This document shows, in pieces, positions 4,362-6,490 of a stretch of DNA of 6,490 nucleotides. The position numbers and the translations under genes were made by a program. Below the pieces are notes generated by a model. The model had not been told where the DNA came from, made no database searches, and saw only the letters and a program-made list of their open reading frames with translations. Position 1 is the first letter of the stretch, and each line of letters starts with the position of its first letter. Origin of the DNA: Candidatus Woesearchaeota archaeon (GTDB lineage Archaea; Nanobdellota; Nanobdellia; SCGC-AAA011-G17; JACOZS01); NCBI GenBank assembly GCA_016181215.1, contig JACOZS010000052.1, positions 1 to 6,490 on the forward strand, written 5' to 3'.

Positions 4362-6140
4362 TTATCCAGAACCAAAGGCCATGTAAATCTCATCCCTTAT
4401 GCCAATCTGCAGTTTAGAATCTTGATCCAAGACTTTCCCAAGATAAAATTTAGCCTCTTCATGATTTTTTTGATGTGTTTTACTGCCTAACTGACAAAGA
4501 TTATTGAAAAAGGCTGCTAATTCAAAAATGTCCGTTTTAATTTCGCGACCAGAGTATCTCTTAAAACTATCAGCCCAGGCAGGTAAACAATTTCCATTAA
4601 TTCTTGGATCTTCTAAAACTCCGGCAACATCAAGAAGAGGATTCCTGAAACATAGTCTGGTATCAATCCAAACCCCATTGGATATGCAATTAGACAGATA
4701 AGGATCCCCATGATTCAAGCAAAGTGCCTCCTCCTCGGATTGCATTAATTCAGTTATAGCCAGTTTGTTTAGTCTATCTAAGATAAATTTCTTGTCCAAG
4801 CGAGGATTTCTTTTAAGTAATCTTCGTTCTAACTCAAAATTATAATCATACCTGGAAAGCTTTAAATCATCTTTATTATTCTTTTTTGCTGGAGAGTTCC
4901 CAACGGAATGTATCGCCGCCAATCCATCTAAAGCAAGATTAGTTTGTTCCAGAGATAAAGACCCGTACTGATCCAAGCTTAATCCGGGCTGTCTTTTGTT
5001 TATGTGATATCTCTCACCATTATAATCTAAACAGATTATACTTCTTGCAGTCTTAAATGGGGGCATATCGTCATTTTTTAATCTTGCTGATTCCTTCTTT
5101 AACGAATCTTCCAAAAAAAGATTTTCTAAATATCCTCTTTTTATTTCGTTTTTCGCTCCTTTCTTAAATATAAGCAAATCTCTAAAGTTGCTGGCAGGAT
5201 ACTCCAAAACCTCATAAGTAGAATTAGCAACTTTTCTAAATTTTCTGGGATCTATCATGCTCAAAACCGAGCTCCATTCGCGTGTGCTGTCATAACCCAT
5301 TATATGCCGCCCATAAGCTTCTAAAATTTTATGTTCCAATCCCTTTTTCCCAACAAACTTCAAAGCATCGGCAGCATATCTTTTTGCGCCAAGCCCTAAA
5401 AAAAACAAAGCAGGATATTCACCACTAACGATATTAGTAAGCTTTCTAGTTGCTGGAAAAAGATTTGAAATCAGACGATCAATTCGGTAATCTATCCAAT
5501 AATGGGTTGTTACTAAAAGAGAACCAAGAGACCTTTGTATTTTAAAATTCTCGGCAACCTCAAGAACATTCTTCATTTTTTCAAAGGCCAGATCTGCTCT
5601 ATCATTTAAGATTTCAAATTCAGCTAAAAATAATGTTTTTAATAGTGGATCTTGAACAGCCGCGTGCTCTAATATCGCTTTACTTAGATCCTCTTTAGTT
5701 TGAAATGCGCTCTTATACATTTTAAAAGTGGTTCGGAAATCCAATTTTTTTAATAGGGATAATCTTAAAGATAAATCTGAACCAAGAGCAGTACAAAGTC
5801 CGATTAACATGGGATAGATTATATGGCTTCGTATTATGGTTCCTTCATCCGGCATCGAAATAAATGTGATAAAATTAGGTTCAGTATCCATCCTGTGATG
5901 AGCCATGCTATATCGTTCAAACCTCTGGTAGAACTCAAGATTAAAATACCACGAAGTTAATAATGTGGTGAGATATCCAACATATCTAGCAGAAGAAGCT
6001 ATGGCATTTAGGCGCTTAAAATACTTTTTTAATTCCTGTTTATCCTCAGAAGAAGAGCCAAAGGATACTTCGCTAAGAGCATCAGATACATTTTTTTCTG
6101 ATTCTCTGCCGCCAAGGGCAATATCCTCCAAGGGCACCAT
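4362..6140 (-). CDS. APH/choline kinase-like phosphotransferase domain fused to a helical N-terminal half (592 aa)
   Basis: The C-terminal part has the fold signature of aminoglycoside phosphotransferase/choline kinase-like enzymes. An N-lobe lies at about 308-385, with a candidate ATP-binding lysine in DLLIFKKG (K326 or K327). A hinge-like stretch RQPGLSLDQYGSLSLEQT (383-400) and LDGLAAIHSVG follow. The Brenner motif is HGDPYLSN at 477-484, with D479 as catalytic base and N484 as metal ligand, then WID (D493, the second metal ligand) and NPLLDVA (500-506). These key residues look intact, so it is probably an active ATP-dependent small-molecule kinase; the substrate cannot be told. Residues 1-34 are polar and Ser/Glu-rich. 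About 35-300 are mostly helical, with TPR-like stretches (LAEFEILNDRADLAFEKM at 172-189; GLGAKRYAADALKFVGKKG at 249-267), but no clear family. There is no signal peptide, so it is likely cytosolic or peripheral. The family is usually about 250-350 residues, so the extra 300 are notable. It has its own leaderless-type promoter. The domain call is firm; the biological role is open. Confidence 0.82.
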   Translation of the reverse strand: MVPLEDIALGGRESEKNVSDALSEVSFGSSSEDKQELKKYFKRLNAIASSARYVGYLTTLLTSWYFNLEFYQRFERYSMAHHRMDTEPNFITFISMPDEGTIIRSHIIYPMLIGLCTALGSDLSLRLSLLKKLDFRTTFKMYKSAFQTKEDLSKAILEHAAVQDPLLKTLFLAEFEILNDRADLAFEKMKNVLEVAENFKIQRSLGSLLVTTHYWIDYRIDRLISNLFPATRKLTNIVSGEYPALFFLGLGAKRYAADALKFVGKKGLEHKILEAYGRHIMGYDSTREWSSVLSMIDPRKFRKVANSTYEVLEYPASNFRDLLIFKKGAKNEIKRGYLENLFLEDSLKKESARLKNDDMPPFKTARSIICLDYNGERYHINKRQPGLSLDQYGSLSLEQTNLALDGLAAIHSVGNSPAKKNNKDDLKLSRYDYNFELERRLLKRNPRLDKKFILDRLNKLAITELMQSEEEALCLNHGDPYLSNCISNGVWIDTRLCFRNPLLDVAGVLEDPRINGNCLPAWADSFKRYSGREIKTDIFELAAFFNNLCQLGSKTHQKNHEEAKFYLGKVLDQDSKLQIGIRDEIYMAFGSG

Positions 6141-6160
6141 AAACGATATAGAATAAAAAG

Positions 6161-6170
6161 TTTTAAAAAA
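6161..6170 (-). promoter_or_regulatory. TATA box for the kinase-like gene (leaderless start at 6140)
   Basis: The minus strand reads TTTTTTAAAA, centred about 26 nt upstream of the ATG at 6140. No Shine-Dalgarno lies in the TTCTATATCGTTT before the start, so the message is probably leaderless. The six-T run inside this element, with a second T-run at 6156-6160, lies 27-41 bases past the stop of the upstream gene and may also serve as its archaeal T-rich terminator. Promoter and terminator signals would then overlap. Confidence 0.5.
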
Positions 6171-6196
6171 TGTACTTTTATTAAGAAGATTAGATA

Positions 6197-6490
6197 TTAA
6201 CTGCTTGTTCCGGATCCAGTACAGGTTATTGGAGCTCCCTTATTAACCTCTTTCTCTGTTACACCGCCAGTTCCAGGATTCATGAAGTTTATCTTCTTCT
6301 TTTCGTCTGCAAAAGAAAACGTTCCTAAATCACAGTTTTGCCCCAGATTATCATAAACTTCTTTAGTGCTCAAGGATTGTCCTGTAGAGATATCACAATA
6401 ATAATTAATATTCTTTTTATTCCCTTGCGCATCTTCTATGAAATCCGCCTCTCCGTCATTATTCCTGTCTATATTGAAAGGCTGGCTGCA
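6197..6490 (-). CDS. Probable secreted protein with EF-hand-type calcium loop, C-terminal 97 residues (cut by window edge)
   Basis: An open frame enters at 6490 and ends with TAA at 6197-6199; the start lies outside the window. The visible part has a 12-residue loop DRNNDGEADFIE (residues 8-19 of the fragment) with D, N, D, E, D and E at positions 1, 3, 5, 7, 9 and 12 and Gly at 6. This is a textbook EF-hand/dockerin-like calcium-binding loop. Cysteines at fragment positions 1, 32, 53 and 90 and a Ser/Thr/Gly-rich tail (CTGSGTSS) fit an extracellular, disulfide-bonded protein, and no membrane segment is visible. Similar DxNxDGxAD loops occur in many archaeal and bacterial surface proteins. 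It lies 56 bases upstream of the kinase-like gene on the same strand, but that gene has its own promoter, so they need not be co-expressed. Calcium binding is well supported by the motif; the overall function is unknown. Confidence 0.75.
   Translation of the reverse strand, partial: CSQPFNIDRNNDGEADFIEDAQGNKKNINYYCDISTGQSLSTKEVYDNLGQNCDLGTFSFADEKKKINFMNPGTGGVTEKEVNKGAPITCTGSGTSS

Noticed and set aside
4504..4701. Plus-strand open frame of 65 codons
   Set aside because: Antisense to the conserved kinase catalytic region, whose motifs clearly show the coding strand.
4362..6140. Calling the kinase-like gene an antibiotic resistance gene
   Set aside because: The APH fold covers choline, fructosamine and many other kinases; nothing visible points to an aminoglycoside or macrolide substrate, and the long N-terminal half is unlike resistance enzymes.
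5965..6156. Plus-strand open frame of 63 codons
   Set aside because: Antisense to the start of the kinase-like gene, with no promoter or ribosome site.

Overview
The window looks like low-GC archaeal DNA, most likely from a DPANN-type lineage (Woesearchaeota/Pacearchaeota-like). The grounds are an archaeal RPA-type ssDNA-binding protein with a zinc finger in an OB fold, TATA boxes centred 26 nt upstream of start codons (leaderless genes), Shine-Dalgarno sites only on internal operon genes, and several small lineage-style membrane proteins with K/R-R/K-G leaders. The lineage is inferred from style; no rRNA or other marker is present. Every gene lies on the minus strand, so reading order is from high to low coordinates.

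Region by region, in transcription order. (1) 6490-6197: C-terminal part of a probable secreted protein with a clear EF-hand-type calcium loop; its start lies outside the window. (2) 6140-4362: a 592-residue protein with its own leaderless promoter. It has a helical N-terminal half of unknown family and a C-terminal aminoglycoside phosphotransferase (APH)/choline-kinase-like domain with intact catalytic motifs. (3) 4305-1327: five tightly packed genes, each encoding a protein with a very short N-terminal leader, one hydrophobic segment and a small, mostly cysteine-containing outer domain. Four have a K/R-K/R-G leader like a type IV prepilin (class III) signal. Most neighbours overlap by 4 or 8 nt or have a strong ribosome binding site, so they are probably made as one stoichiometric set. 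(4) 1292-181: an RPA-like ssDNA-binding protein whose stop overlaps (ATGA) the start of a 45-residue zinc-ribbon protein. (5) 135-1: start of a secreted protein with a Sec signal peptide and its own TATA box.

The most interesting element is the five-gene anchored-protein cassette. It resembles a minor pilin/pseudopilin operon in layout but lacks the classic Glu5, and no ATPase, platform protein or prepilin peptidase lies in the window. It appears to be co-transcribed with the RPA/zinc-ribbon pair, which joins surface and DNA-replication functions in one transcription unit. The kinase fused to a helical domain is the second item worth attention. No RNA gene, mobile element, CRISPR array or long repeat was seen, and no gap between genes exceeds about 60 bases.
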